From: Syntrophobacteraceae bacterium
GTDB lineage: Bacteria > Desulfobacterota > Syntrophobacteria > Syntrophobacterales > Syntrophobacteraceae
Assembly: GCA_003566995.1 (NCBI GenBank)
Contig: PXBG01000108.1
Coordinates: 1-57,677 of the forward strand
Length of the DNA: 57,677 nt
Direction of reading: 5' to 3'
Both the position numbers and the translations under genes were made by a program. Numbering within the stretch: position 1 is the stretch's first letter; each line of letters opens with the position of its first letter. The notes beneath the pieces are model-generated. The model made no database searches. It saw only the letters and a program-made list of their open reading frames with translations, and was not told where the DNA came from. Shown here in pieces: positions 31,233 through 40,136 of this stretch.

Positions 31233-32999
31233 ATGGTTTCATCCTGGGAAGACATGCGGCAAAACCAAGGCGGCTTGGCAAAGGACCCTCTTCTTTGGAT
31301 CTCCCTGCTGGCCTTGCCTGTCTTTCTCGTCCATATAGGCACTCCCGCTCTTTCCGATGCAGAGGCCATGTATGCCCAAATCGCCAGGGAGATGAGAGAA
31401 ACGGGAGACTGGATCACGCCCCACCTCAACGGGAACCGCCATTTTGACAAACCCCCCCTCATGTTCTGGCTGGTTGCCGTGGCGCAGACGATTTTGGGTT
31501 CCTCGGAGGCCAGCGCCCGGTTCTGGTCCGTTTTCGCCGCGTGGGGCACCATTCCCCTGGTGGGCCTCATAGGCCGCAGCCTCTACGGATTCCGCACGGG
31601 GTGGATAGCCGCCCTCGTTTTCGCCACCTGCCTGGGCCCTTTCATCTTCGGAAGCATGCTCATGCCAGACTCGGTCCTCATCTTTTGGATCACGCTTTCC
31701 ATGCTGGCCTACATCAAGGGGTTCGCCCTGGAGAAGAACAACCTGTGGCTGTGGGTCATGTTTGCCAGCATCGGGCTTTCAACCCTCACCAAAGGCATTC
31801 TTGGGCTCGTCCTTTCATCGGCCGTCATTGGAATCCACGTCCTTTTATCGGGTCGCCTGAAGGAGTTTATCGGTTGGCCATTCTGGGTCGGTGGGCTGGT
31901 CTTTTCCGCCGTATCCGTCCCCTGGCATTTTGCCGCGGCGAGAGCCAACAGCGACTTCCTGGAATATTACTTCATCAGAGAGCACATTCACCGTTTCACC
32001 GGCCAGCGATATCCGTCCGACGAGCATGTTCCCCTCATTTTATTTCTAACCCTCACATTCTTCTGGACTTTTCCATGGCTTTGCATGGTCCCGCAGGCTC
32101 TCTGGAAAGCCTTTCAAGGAATTCGTTCTTCAATTTTCAAAAACTCTCACGATCTCCTGCCCCTGGTTTGGATAGCCTTCTTTCTCCTCCTCTTTTCCGC
32201 ATCCAAATCCCGGCTGGAATACTACGCCCTGCCCGCCATCCCTGCCTTTGGACTGCTCCTGGGAAAATTCTGGAGCGATGCCATAACGCGAGTCCATGAG
32301 GGCGAATCTGTGAAATCCCTCACCGCTCCCCTGACGCTCATGGCTCCCCTCATGACCCTGGTGGCTTTCCTGGCATTCATCGTTTTGGGGCCCGCCAAGG
32401 AAGTGGTCCTTGAAATGCTTGACCGGGCATGGCCCACGGGCGGAATCGACGGTGCCCAATGGCAAAGGGATATCCTGGATCAAATCCGCATGCCTGCCAC
32501 ACTCACTTTTGCAGCTGTGGCCATTTTCTGTGGAGTTGCCCTGGCTGCGGTGAAAAAGCAAAGGCCCACCACAGCCCTTCTCCTCCTCGCTGCCATGATG
32601 GTCCCCTTTTTCATGCTGACTCAATGGGGATTTCGCGCGGTGGAACCCTATCAGTCGGCAAAAGCCGTCGCCATCATGGCCGCTGAACGCACATCCCCCG
32701 AGGATGTGATCGTCTTTCAGGAACCCCATGAATACATGTGGGTGGGAGGAATGGCCTACTACGCCGAGCGACCCATCTACATACTCAAGGATCCACAGTT
32801 CAACAACATCCCCGCACGAAGGCGTGAACCTCCCGAAAGATTTCTCAGCAAAGAGGATTTCCTGCACCTTTGGAATTCTTCCCGGAAAGTGGTTGTGGTG
32901 GGAAACGAGATGCAGGCCCTTCTGTCGCAGCTCGCCCGCGTGGCTCCTGCGCGCATCGTGGGAGGCAACGGGCCGTGGATCGTTGTGGAAAACCATTGA
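31233..32999 (+). CDS. GT39/PMT-family membrane glycosyltransferase
   Basis: A 588-residue polytopic protein with about eleven hydrophobic segments. Its first large loop has LSDAEAMYAQIAREMRETGD and the DE-like pair (SDAEA), then GNRHFDKPPLMFWLVAVAQ. This is the pattern of ArnT/PMT-type GT39 enzymes that use polyprenyl-phosphate sugars to modify lipid A or proteins from the periplasmic side. The acceptor is unknown. The ATG at 31233 is thirteen bases from a strong GGAGG; a CTG at 31224 in the same frame has better spacing and could be the real start. Confidence 0.9.
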   Translation: MVSSWEDMRQNQGGLAKDPLLWISLLALPVFLVHIGTPALSDAEAMYAQIAREMRETGDWITPHLNGNRHFDKPPLMFWLVAVAQTILGSSEASARFWSVFAAWGTIPLVGLIGRSLYGFRTGWIAALVFATCLGPFIFGSMLMPDSVLIFWITLSMLAYIKGFALEKNNLWLWVMFASIGLSTLTKGILGLVLSSAVIGIHVLLSGRLKEFIGWPFWVGGLVFSAVSVPWHFAAARANSDFLEYYFIREHIHRFTGQRYPSDEHVPLILFLTLTFFWTFPWLCMVPQALWKAFQGIRSSIFKNSHDLLPLVWIAFFLLLFSASKSRLEYYALPAIPAFGLLLGKFWSDAITRVHEGESVKSLTAPLTLMAPLMTLVAFLAFIVLGPAKEVVLEMLDRAWPTGGIDGAQWQRDILDQIRMPATLTFAAVAIFCGVALAAVKKQRPTTALLLLAAMMVPFFMLTQWGFRAVEPYQSAKAVAIMAAERTSPEDVIVFQEPHEYMWVGGMAYYAERPIYILKDPQFNNIPARRREPPERFLSKEDFLHLWNSSRKVVVVGNEMQALLSQLARVAPARIVGGNGPWIVVENH

Positions 33000-33098
33000 C
33001 AGAATTGACCAGGCTTTTTTTCGAGTGCATGCCGCACGCATTCCGCATGGTCAGTAAGGGAAAACACCGCAGCCGAAAAGGCATGAAGGAAGGAATGC

Positions 33099-33650
33099 AT
33101 GTCCAGGGAAGGCGAATTCAATGACGAAAAACATGACCAGCATACAAGAAAAAGCAAAACCCAAAGGAAAAAGGAGATGACGGCCCTTCAGAAGCTGGGG
33201 GAGGAATTGGTGAACCTCAAGGCAGACCAGCTCAAAAAGATGCCCCTGCCCGAAGAACTTTTCCGGGCCGTGCTGGAAGCGCAGCGCATGAAAACCCACG
33301 GCGCCAGGAGGCGTCAAATGCAATACCTGGGAGCGGTCATGCGGCAGGTCGATGCGGAGTCCGTCAGGGAAGCTCTCGGGCAACTCATGGAAAACCACGG
33401 GAGGGAGGCGCGCGGCTTTCACCTGGTGGAGGAGTGGAGAGACCGGCTCGTGGAGGGGGACCAGGATCTCACGCAGGAACTGTGCGAGCGTTTTTCGAAA
33501 CTGGAACCGGGAGAATTGCACCGCATGGTCATGAATGCAAGAAGAGAGCGGGAGACGGGCAAGCCCAAAGGGGCCGGAAGAGCTCTCTTTCGGCGCCTGA
33601 TGGAGCACTACCGGCAATCCCATGGCACCGGAAAGTCAGACCAGCTTTGA
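33099..33650 (+). CDS. darP: Ribosome maturation factor DarP (YjgA, DUF615)
   Basis: A 183-residue, highly charged helical protein of the DUF615/YjgA family that binds late 50S precursors. It shows KSKTQRKKEMTALQKLGEEL, LPEELFRAVLEAQRMKTHGA, RRRQMQYLGAVMRQVDAESV and a C-terminal RALFRRLMEHY. AAGGA is seven bases upstream of ATG 33099. In E. coli DarP acts near the peptidyl-transferase centre and suppresses mis-assembly. It precedes thyX by 40 nt without a known link. Confidence 0.93.
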   Translation: MSREGEFNDEKHDQHTRKSKTQRKKEMTALQKLGEELVNLKADQLKKMPLPEELFRAVLEAQRMKTHGARRRQMQYLGAVMRQVDAESVREALGQLMENHGREARGFHLVEEWRDRLVEGDQDLTQELCERFSKLEPGELHRMVMNARRERETGKPKGAGRALFRRLMEHYRQSHGTGKSDQL

Positions 33651-33689
33651 ATGGCATCCACATCTTGTCACCGGGGAGGAAACAGTTTG

Positions 33690-34706
33690 ATGAAAGTGCA
33701 ATTCCACAAGACCAGGGTCGTGCCCTGTCACCTTGCGCCCTTCGAGGAAAGAAAAGCCCTGGAACTCATGGAGCTTTGCGGCAGGTGTGCCTACAAGTCA
33801 GAAGAGAAGATCACTCAGGATTCGGCAAAGGCTTTTGTTCAGATGCTCAAGAATCGTGGTCACCTTTCCGTTCTGGAACACAGCAATGCGGTGTTCAAAA
33901 TCAAACCCCACAAGATGACCAGCCCCTCGGACCATTCGCTGGAGACCCTTCGCCTTCAATTCCTGAGCCTGCTCAACGAACGGGCAGGCTTTCACCGCGT
34001 GGCCATGCTTCAAAAGGACGATTCACCGGTTCTCGCGGTGGCGGGCAATTTTCGAAGCTGGATCGAAACGCTGAGTCTCCTGGAACAGCACAGCCCCGCT
34101 CTCCACGCCTTCTTTGGAGGAGGACTGCAAAAAAATTTTCCATCCATCTTTGCCGGCGAGGGGTCTCGCGAACACGGCCTTCCGTTCACTCTCTCACTCA
34201 TGGGGGAAGAAGAGCAGCTGGAAAACCTTCAAAACCATGTCCACTGCGACCTTCCCGCATTTGTTTTTAAATTCATTTGCGATCGGGGAATCACCCATGA
34301 GGTGGTCCGTCATCGAGCCCTCTCCTTCACTCAGGAAAGCACGCGCTATGTGAACTACAAAAACCGGGGGATGGCTCTCATGGTCCCCGAGGAGCTGGAG
34401 GCCTGCTTTCGGGAGGAAACAGGGCAGTTCGGAGAAGAGAACGAGCTGGTGAGGCTTTGGAGTGAACGGGGCAGGATGATCTTTCAATGGTATCAGGACG
34501 ACCTTGCCCGAGGCCTCAAGCCTCAAATTGCCCGGGACATTCTTCCCAATCTTCTGAAAAGCGAGATCTTTGTGTCGGGAAGGTGGAGTGGCTGGAAACA
34601 TTTCATCGGGCTGAGAGATTCGCCGGCGGCCCACCCCAGAATCCGCGTGATTGCAAGGGAAGTTCGAAAATACTTTGAAAATCTGGGATTGAAGGTGTCG
34701 CCCTGA
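33690..34706 (+). CDS. thyX: Flavin-dependent thymidylate synthase ThyX
   Basis: ThyX makes dTMP from dUMP with FAD and methylene-THF. The signature RHRALSFTQESTRY (RHRxxSxxxxSxRY) is present, with KNRGHLSVLEHSN near the N-terminus and a C-terminal ISGRW-like VSGRWSGWKHFIGLR. At 338 residues it is longer than the common ~220-residue form, with an insertion before the signature (FFGGGLQKNFPSIF and the region after it). I chose ATG 33690 because GGGAGGA ends ten bases upstream, discarding a frame extension of thirteen codons. It opens the dTTP cluster thyX-dut-tmk. Confidence 0.95.
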   Translation: MKVQFHKTRVVPCHLAPFEERKALELMELCGRCAYKSEEKITQDSAKAFVQMLKNRGHLSVLEHSNAVFKIKPHKMTSPSDHSLETLRLQFLSLLNERAGFHRVAMLQKDDSPVLAVAGNFRSWIETLSLLEQHSPALHAFFGGGLQKNFPSIFAGEGSREHGLPFTLSLMGEEEQLENLQNHVHCDLPAFVFKFICDRGITHEVVRHRALSFTQESTRYVNYKNRGMALMVPEELEACFREETGQFGEENELVRLWSERGRMIFQWYQDDLARGLKPQIARDILPNLLKSEIFVSGRWSGWKHFIGLRDSPAAHPRIRVIAREVRKYFENLGLKVSP

Positions 34707-34762
34707 CCCTTTTCAGCCAGCCCTCCGCTGGCCAGGTCCCCCGTCAGACCGAAGGGAAGTTC

Positions 34763-35353
34763 ATGAAAGAAATTTTCCGCATGCAGATGAAGCTCAATGA
34801 GCGAACACTCAGCAACATAGGATTAGACTTCCGCCAAATTGTCGCCGACGAGGAAAAAAAATGCATCTGGCTGGAAAATTACCGCAAAGCCCTCTCTGCA
34901 GAACTGGCCGAACTCGTCAGGGAGGTCCAGGATCACGGTCCGGGATCGCGCAACGGAAAAATCGAGGTGGTGGACATTCTCCATTTTCTGGTGAGTCTCT
35001 CTCAGATCCTGGACATCACCCATGAAGAGGCCCTTCACCTTCATGCGGATTCCGGTCCGCCATCCTTTTCTCCGGTCGTCATTCAGTCATTCCTGGCACT
35101 GGATGAACTGCAAAACAGCGTCAAGTGGAAATGGTGGGCCAAAGGGGGAGGCTTCAAACCCGAAAAGGCCAGGAAGGCCCTGAAAGACCTCTGGTCTTGC
35201 TTTCATTCCCTGTGCACCTTGCTTGAAGTGAATGGAGACACCCTGAAGAGGATCTACATGGAAAAAAACGAGGTGAACTTCAGAAGGCAGGAAAACGGGT
35301 ATGACGAGGACAGGAAGACGGAGGCGGACAACGATTCCATTTTCGTTTCATAA
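34763..35353 (+). CDS. Dimeric all-alpha dUTPase (dUTPase_2 family)
   Basis: A 196-residue helical protein. ALSAELAELVREVQ supplies the first metal-binding Glu cluster, EVVDILHFLVSLS the second acidic motif, and the C-terminal YMEKNEVNFRRQENGY is the family signature (YxxKNxVNxxRQdnGY). Dimeric dUTPases hydrolyse dUTP to dUMP and are unrelated to the trimeric Dut. Position between thyX and tmk supports the call: it feeds dUMP to ThyX. AGGGA precedes ATG 34763. Confidence 0.9.
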   Translation: MKEIFRMQMKLNERTLSNIGLDFRQIVADEEKKCIWLENYRKALSAELAELVREVQDHGPGSRNGKIEVVDILHFLVSLSQILDITHEEALHLHADSGPPSFSPVVIQSFLALDELQNSVKWKWWAKGGGFKPEKARKALKDLWSCFHSLCTLLEVNGDTLKRIYMEKNEVNFRRQENGYDEDRKTEADNDSIFVS

Positions 35354-35430
35354 TCCGTTCTTCACGTGAAAGAACCAGGGCCGCCCCGGTCCATGGGCCC
35401 AACCTTTCAGAAGCAGGACTGAAGATCCCC

Positions 35431-36081
35431 ATGAACAAACCCCAAAAACATTCGCCCCTCTTTGTCACCTTCGAGGGCATAGACGGCTGTGGCAAGAGCA
35501 CCCTCATCTCCCACCTCATGCAGCGGCTTAAGGATGCTCACATTGATTTCATCCAGACGAGGGAGCCCGGGGGCACCCTTCTGGGTGAGGACATTCGAAG
35601 CCTTTTGCTCGATCCCCTCAATCAGAACATGTGCCAGCGCACGGAAGTGCTCCTTTACACGGCCAGCCGGGCACAGCTGGTTGAGGAAAAGATTCAGCCC
35701 GCCCTCGAGGCGGGCCTGTGGGTTTTGTCGGACAGATTCACAGACGCCACCCTGGCCTATCAAGGATACGGCAGGGGTCTGAGCCTCCGGTTTCTGGAGA
35801 GCCTGCAAAGCTGGGCCACCGGGGAAGTGCGCCCGCATCGAACGATCCTGCTGGATTGTGATGTGAGCGTGGCCTGGCAGAGGATGAATTCAAGAACCGG
35901 CAAAGCTGACCGAATGGAGAGGGAAAAGCGATCCTTTCATGAGCGGGTCCGCCTTGGTTACCTGGAACTGGCCAGAAGGGATCCTTCCAGGTTCCTCGTG
36001 TTGAACGCGGAACTCTCCCTCGGGGAAGTTGCGGACCAGTTTGACTCGCTCTTCTGGAGTTCTTTCAAACGGGAAGCCTGA
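35431..36081 (+). CDS. tmk: Thymidylate kinase
   Basis: A 216-residue P-loop kinase converting dTMP to dTDP. It has FEGIDGCGKSTLISHL (Walker A), TREPGGT (the REPGGT thymidine-binding motif), LSDRFTDATLAYQGYGRGL with the DR of DRY/H, and the lid-region segment GKADRMEREKRSFHERVR. It completes the thyX-dUTPase-tmk set after a 77-nt gap. The ATG at 35431 has only a weak ribosome site (GGACTGAAGAT). Confidence 0.96.
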   Translation: MNKPQKHSPLFVTFEGIDGCGKSTLISHLMQRLKDAHIDFIQTREPGGTLLGEDIRSLLLDPLNQNMCQRTEVLLYTASRAQLVEEKIQPALEAGLWVLSDRFTDATLAYQGYGRGLSLRFLESLQSWATGEVRPHRTILLDCDVSVAWQRMNSRTGKADRMEREKRSFHERVRLGYLELARRDPSRFLVLNAELSLGEVADQFDSLFWSSFKREA

Positions 36082-36650
36082 CTGTCTCCGGATCCTGAAA
36101 CCTCTTCCAGGGGGAATTTTCTTTTCGCAGGGAACCCCCAACTGGTCTGCCATTTCCTGAACCGCCTTTTTCCGTGAACACCGTCATCCTTTCCTTGTTT
36201 TCATCCCGGGCAATCATTGTTGCCCGCTGCCAAAGCTCCGGTGACGCCATCCGGGGAAAAGAAAAAACGATATTGAAAGATGCCTCACCAAATTTTTGAC
36301 AGTCCTCCCTTTCTGCCCGCCAAACACCCATTGCACCCATGAATGTCATACTGCCTTTTCAGGCCCCCCGAAAACACGACCAGGCTCCGTTCACCAACCC
36401 TGCAGGGAAGACGGGGCACTGCACATCTCGGGGAAGCGGGCCCAAAAAAGCCATTGCTGGCTTGATAATTGCTCTTTCAAACCACACTGATTGCGATGGA
36501 TCTCGATGGTGGAGAAGACAGGCATGATTCCTGAGAAAAAATTGAAACGGGCGTTTTCCCTGTGACTTCCTGTTTTCTCACCGCAGTGCTTTGTTCTGAG
36601 ACATGTCCATCTTCACAAGGCCTTAAAAAGGGAGTTGGAAGGAGTTCGCC
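36082..36650. other. Intergenic region between tmk and the PilZ gene
   Basis: About 570 bp without a convincing gene. It contains the hairpin CGGGCAA-TCATTG-TTGCCCG at 36207-36226, which lacks a T-run, and a candidate sigma54 promoter at 36458-36473. Confidence 0.4.
36458..36473 (+). promoter_or_regulatory. Candidate sigma54 (RpoN) promoter upstream of the PilZ operon
   Basis: TGGCTTGATAATTGCT carries the GG and GC pairs at the exact -24/-12 spacing of the consensus TGGCAC-N5-TTGCW, differing mainly in the AC after TGGC. Transcription would start near 36485, with a leader of about 165 nt. No activator-binding site was identified. Confidence 0.35.
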
Positions 36651-37076
36651 GTGAGTGCCAAAGAGAAGAACACCTTGGAGTTTGAAGATCAAGACAAGTT
36701 TTCCCCCCAGGCATTGAAAGACGAAGATGCCAAAAAACTCATGCGTCGATCTTTTCGCATTCCCATCAGCCATGACGACCAAATCACCGCCCACGTGGAG
36801 GGTTCCGGCTTCCGGGTCCTCAATGTTTCGAAGGGAGGGATCGGCCTTCTCATGGATCCCTCCCGGGACAGGTTCCGGAAAGACTCCATGGAAAACCTTT
36901 CGCTGTACATAGAGGGAAAGCAAGGGGATGTGCGCGTTCGAGTGGCTCACATCTCCCCCCATGACCCGAAAGGTTTCATCTGTGGCCTCGAATTTGTCAG
37001 CATGTCCAGGGAGTTGGAACAAATACTTGACGATTTTCTTTCGCGAACAAGAAAAAAATGGCTGGAAACGCGCTGA
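36651..37076 (+). CDS. PilZ-domain protein
   Basis: A 141-residue protein consisting of a short acidic N-terminus and one PilZ domain. The c-di-GMP-binding arginine motif is visible as RRSFRI (32-37) and the second motif as NVSKGGIGLLMD (D/NxSxxG). It probably senses cyclic di-GMP. The start is GTG 36651 with GGAG seven bases upstream. The next gene begins 35 nt after its stop, suggesting an operon with the RHH-like protein and the ParA-type ATPase, so cyclic di-GMP could influence positioning by this ParA. Confidence 0.85.
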   Translation: MSAKEKNTLEFEDQDKFSPQALKDEDAKKLMRRSFRIPISHDDQITAHVEGSGFRVLNVSKGGIGLLMDPSRDRFRKDSMENLSLYIEGKQGDVRVRVAHISPHDPKGFICGLEFVSMSRELEQILDDFLSRTRKKWLETR

Positions 37077-37111
37077 TTGCCTTCACAAGAGTTTCCGGGA
37101 GGACTTTCTCA

Positions 37112-37537
37112 ATGAGATCCAAGCATCAGGAGCAGGACATTCTTCGGGACCTATTCAGCGAGGAGGAGTCTGATTCCGACGCAAACCCCGCCGTGATGGA
37201 GTTGACGAAGCTCATTGAGAAATATGCACAGACCGCATCCGCCAAAGCTGAAAAGGCTCATTCAAAAGAGCTCAGAAAAAAGAAACAGCGTCCCAAGAGG
37301 GTGCACTCAAAGAAGAAAACCACTCACTACCTCACGCTGGACACCTCTGACGCACTGGAGGAGGCCAAGGAGGAGATTCGGTCCCTGGTCACGCCCGAAC
37401 TCAAGAGGCTGGTGTCCAAATCACGCATTGTGGAAATGGCCCTTCAGTATGTGCTGGATGAGCTGGCCCGGGAGGGATCCCGGAGCAAGCTGGTTGAGCA
37501 GATGTTGAGCGATAAAAGAGGCGACCGTGATTTTTAG
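37112..37537 (+). CDS. Putative ribbon-helix-helix DNA-binding partner of ParA-like ATPase
   Basis: A 141-residue protein of no named family. An acidic N-terminus (SEEESDSD) and a lysine/arginine-rich middle (KELRKKKQRPKRVHSKKK, residues 52-69) precede a C-terminal domain with the strand THYLTLDTS and two helices, the second being SKSRIVEMALQYVLDEL. This resembles RHH proteins of the CopG/ParG type. The start at 37112 has GGGAGG about ten bases upstream; the frame extends upstream over the PilZ gene end. Lying between PilZ and a ParA ATPase, it is a good candidate for the DNA-binding adaptor of that ATPase. The RHH assignment is by eye. Confidence 0.6.
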   Translation: MRSKHQEQDILRDLFSEEESDSDANPAVMELTKLIEKYAQTASAKAEKAHSKELRKKKQRPKRVHSKKKTTHYLTLDTSDALEEAKEEIRSLVTPELKRLVSKSRIVEMALQYVLDELAREGSRSKLVEQMLSDKRGDRDF

Positions 37538-37642
37538 AAGAACGCTCTTTTGCGGAACCCTTTCCTCGGGTTTTTTCCTGAAGGCGTCAAAAGAAGAACA
37601 CAGGAAGTCACTCCACATGGCAGGCCGTAGAGGAGGCCAGAG

Positions 37643-38575
37643 ATGATCATAGTATGTCCTCGCTGCAAAAAAAGACACAGCGTCGATGAAAAGCAAATTC
37701 CTCAGAAGGCAAAAAAAGCCCGGTGCAAAAGCTGCGGGTACCTTTTTCCCATTCAATCCGCGGAGCAAACTACGGAAAAATCATCCTCTTCGTCGGAGAC
37801 GGGATCTTCCACCAAACCCACACGGATCATCGGGGTGGCTTTGAGCAAAGGGGGCGTCGGAAAAACCACCACGGCCGTGAACCTTTCGGCAGGGCTCGCA
37901 CTGGGAGGCTATGAGGTGCTTCTTGTGGACACGGACACTCAGGGACAGTCCAGCTACAGCCTGGGTGTCAAGCCCAAGGCGGGGCTGGTGGAACTCATCA
38001 CGGAGGAACTGTCCCCCGAGGAATGTGTTTTCAAAGCACGGGACAGACTCTTCCTGCTTGCGGGAGGCAAGTCTCTCGCGGGCGTTAAAAGGCTCATCGA
38101 CCGAAAGGATTTTGGAGGGGAGTTGACCTTCAGGGAATCGCTCGCATGCATGGAGGGAAAATATGATTTCATCATCGTGGACACTTCCCCCGGGTGGGAT
38201 GCCCTCACGGTTTCGGTTCTCTTCTACGCGAAGGAAATCCTCACTCCCTTGTCCCTGGAGGTCATGTCTCTTCAGGGACTCACCGAATTCATGAAAAGCC
38301 TGGCCGGAATCAGAAAATACAGAGAAGAGGTTTCTCTGCGATACATTCTGCCCACCTTCCTTGACGGCAGAGTGAAGCAGTCTCAGAAGATTCTCGTGGA
38401 CCTCAAAAAGATATATGCAGAACAGTTGTGCACCCCGATCCGGAACAATGTGCGCATCTCCGAGGCACCGGCCTATGGCAAGACCATTTACGAATACGCC
38501 CCGGGATCCCCTGGAGCACAGGACTACCGGGATTTGATCAGAAGGGTGACCAACAACACAAAACTGTTCCGCTGA
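37643..38575 (+). CDS. MJ0042 zinc-finger fused to ParA-type ATPase
   Basis: A 310-residue protein in two parts. Residues 1-36 are an MJ0042-type zinc ribbon (IIVCPRC ... ARCKSCGYLFPI, Cys5, 8, 28 and 31), followed by a Ser/Thr-rich linker. The ATPase starts near residue 61 with GVALSKGGVGKTTTAVNLSAGL, a deviant Walker A with the signature lysine, then LLVDTDTQGQSSYSLG and the switch DFIIVDTSPGWDALTVSVLF. This makes it a ParA/MinD/Soj-class ATPase that could bind non-specific DNA or membrane. The zinc ribbon is an unusual addition. No origin or parS-like repeat is visible nearby, so it is more likely for positioning a cellular structure than for chromosome segregation. Confidence 0.9.
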   Translation: MIIVCPRCKKRHSVDEKQIPQKAKKARCKSCGYLFPIQSAEQTTEKSSSSSETGSSTKPTRIIGVALSKGGVGKTTTAVNLSAGLALGGYEVLLVDTDTQGQSSYSLGVKPKAGLVELITEELSPEECVFKARDRLFLLAGGKSLAGVKRLIDRKDFGGELTFRESLACMEGKYDFIIVDTSPGWDALTVSVLFYAKEILTPLSLEVMSLQGLTEFMKSLAGIRKYREEVSLRYILPTFLDGRVKQSQKILVDLKKIYAEQLCTPIRNNVRISEAPAYGKTIYEYAPGSPGAQDYRDLIRRVTNNTKLFR

Positions 38576-39246
38576 TTTCGGGCGGGTTCAACCCTGGCGT
38601 TTTCAACAGGCAGAAAGCATTTCATTGCCTGTAATGGACGACGATGAACACTCCCAAGCGCTTGTGGCGATTTACACAAACACGCCTTTCCCTTCGCTCC
38701 CGCAACTCACCCCCTGCTGCGTCAAACTTCATGAACCGAACAGCGGTGAAACACGCTTTCGGCGATCCTCCTTCAACCGGAATGAACCGGCGCTGGCCAG
38801 GCTTTTGGCCCCCCTCTTCCTTCCCTGTGCTCTGGCCCCCTCAGGAGCCCTTGCCCACAGGCGAAATTTTCCTCCCTGTTACGGCCCCTCTGCATGCCAA
38901 ATCTGTGTGAGAAATTTTTCTCATGCACCGGACATAACCATTGACGCTCCCATGGAGATGTGCTACTCAGGATTCACCCAAGAGGGGGGTGCCTCATCGA
39001 CAGCGTCACCGCTGAAATGGGCAGTGCTCACTTCTTTCATCCCACCGAGCGCTGGCCATTGGGGCTGAGACCGAAAAGGCACCCGGCAACGTCCGGCTTC
39101 GAATCGGAATGGAGCTCCATGAGATCCATTTTCAGCATATCATCAAGCCCTCATCAGCCATGATCGTCTTTTAGCATGCACGCAGCGGTTGTTTCGAGCG
39201 AGTAGGCGTGCTTTGTCATTGGCCTTATCCGCCGGGAGAGTCCACC
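38576..39246. other. Intergenic region upstream of the nuo operon
   Basis: About 670 bp without a convincing gene. A short hairpin ACAGGCA-N13-TGCCTGT lies near 38608-38634 and lacks a T-run. The nuo promoter must lie here, but no sigma70 or sigma54 match stands out. An open frame at 38625-39068 shows no protein character. Confidence 0.35.
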
Positions 39247-39627
39247 ATGGTCTTCAGCTGGTTTCATCTTGCATTGATTCTTTTCCTTGTGGCAGGATTC
39301 CTTTTTGCTGCCGGCCCGCTCATCGCCTCCATTTTTCTCGCCCCCCGGGCCAAGGGCGGCGCCCTTGACATACCTTACGAGTGCGGCATGCCTCCTCACG
39401 GAATGTCCTGGGTCCGGTTCGGCATCAACTACTATTTCTACGCCCTCATTTTTCTGGCCTTTGAGGTGGACATTCTCTACCTCTTCCCCATTGCGGTGTA
39501 TTACCCTGAAAGCATGGGGTGGATGCCCCTCATTAAGCTATTGATTTTCCTGTTTGTTCTGGCTGTTTCGCTGGTTTATTTCTGGAGAAAAGGAGTCTTT
39601 ACATGGCCCAAGAGGATATCGACCTGA
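39247..39627 (+). CDS. nuoA: Complex I subunit A
   Basis: A 126-residue membrane protein with three helices and the NuoA/ND3 loop [14 protein letters not shown] before [21 protein letters not shown]. It forms part of the proton-translocating membrane arm near the quinone cavity. GGGAG precedes ATG 39247; 13 further in-frame codons upstream are not needed. It overlaps nuoB by 25 bp. Confidence 0.96.
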   Translation: MVFSWFHLALILFLVAGFLFAAGPLIASIFLAPRAKGGALDIPYECGMPPHGMSWVRFGINYYFYALIFLAFEVDILYLFPIAVYYPESMGWMPLIKLLIFLFVLAVSLVYFWRKGVFTWPKRIST

Positions 39628-40136
39628 TAAAGGCCGTCACCACCCAGGATCCTCCTCTGGTCAAAGTGGAGTTGGTCAACAACTTCTTTGACATCTGCCG
39701 CTCCATGTCCCTCTGGCCCATGACTTTTGGATTGGCGTGCTGCGCCATTGAAATGATGGCTGTGGGCATGGCCCGTTTTGACATTGCCCGCTATGGCGCT
39801 GAAGTTTTTCGTCCCTCCCCGCGCCAGTGCGACCTCATGATCGTGGCGGGCACCGTGTCCAAAAAAATGGCCCCCTGCCTTGTCCAGCTCTATGAGCAGA
39901 TGCCGGCGCCCCGCTACGTCATGGCCCTTGGCAATTGCGCCATTTCCGGCGGCCCTTTCTATTTCGAGGATCAGTACGGCATCGTTGAGGGGGTTGACAG
40001 GCTGGTACCCGTGGACGTTTACGTGCCCGGTTGTCCTCCCCGGCCGGAGGGGCTCCTGGAGGGGCTTTTCAAAATCCAGGAAAAAATGACCGGCCGCCGA
40101 TGGTGGCCCATGCCCAAGCAGGGGGAAGCGGTATGA
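39603..40136 (+). CDS. nuoB: Complex I subunit B (N2 cluster)
   Basis: A 177-residue subunit that carries the terminal N2 [4Fe-4S] cluster: [19 protein letters not shown] and VPGCPPRPE supply the cysteine ligands. It passes electrons to quinone at the junction with NuoD. AAAGGAG lies eight bases before the ATG, within nuoA. Its stop overlaps the nuoC start as ATGA. Confidence 0.97.
   Translation: MAQEDIDLIKAVTTQDPPLVKVELVNNFFDICRSMSLWPMTFGLACCAIEMMAVGMARFDIARYGAEVFRPSPRQCDLMIVAGTVSKKMAPCLVQLYEQMPAPRYVMALGNCAISGGPFYFEDQYGIVEGVDRLVPVDVYVPGCPPRPEGLLEGLFKIQEKMTGRRWWPMPKQGEAV

Noticed and set aside
36207-36226. Terminator after tmk
   Set aside because: The hairpin is good but no T-run follows on either strand.
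38625-39068. 147-codon frame in the gap before nuoA
   Set aside because: Composition looks non-coding (Pro/Ser/Cys-rich) and no start signal.
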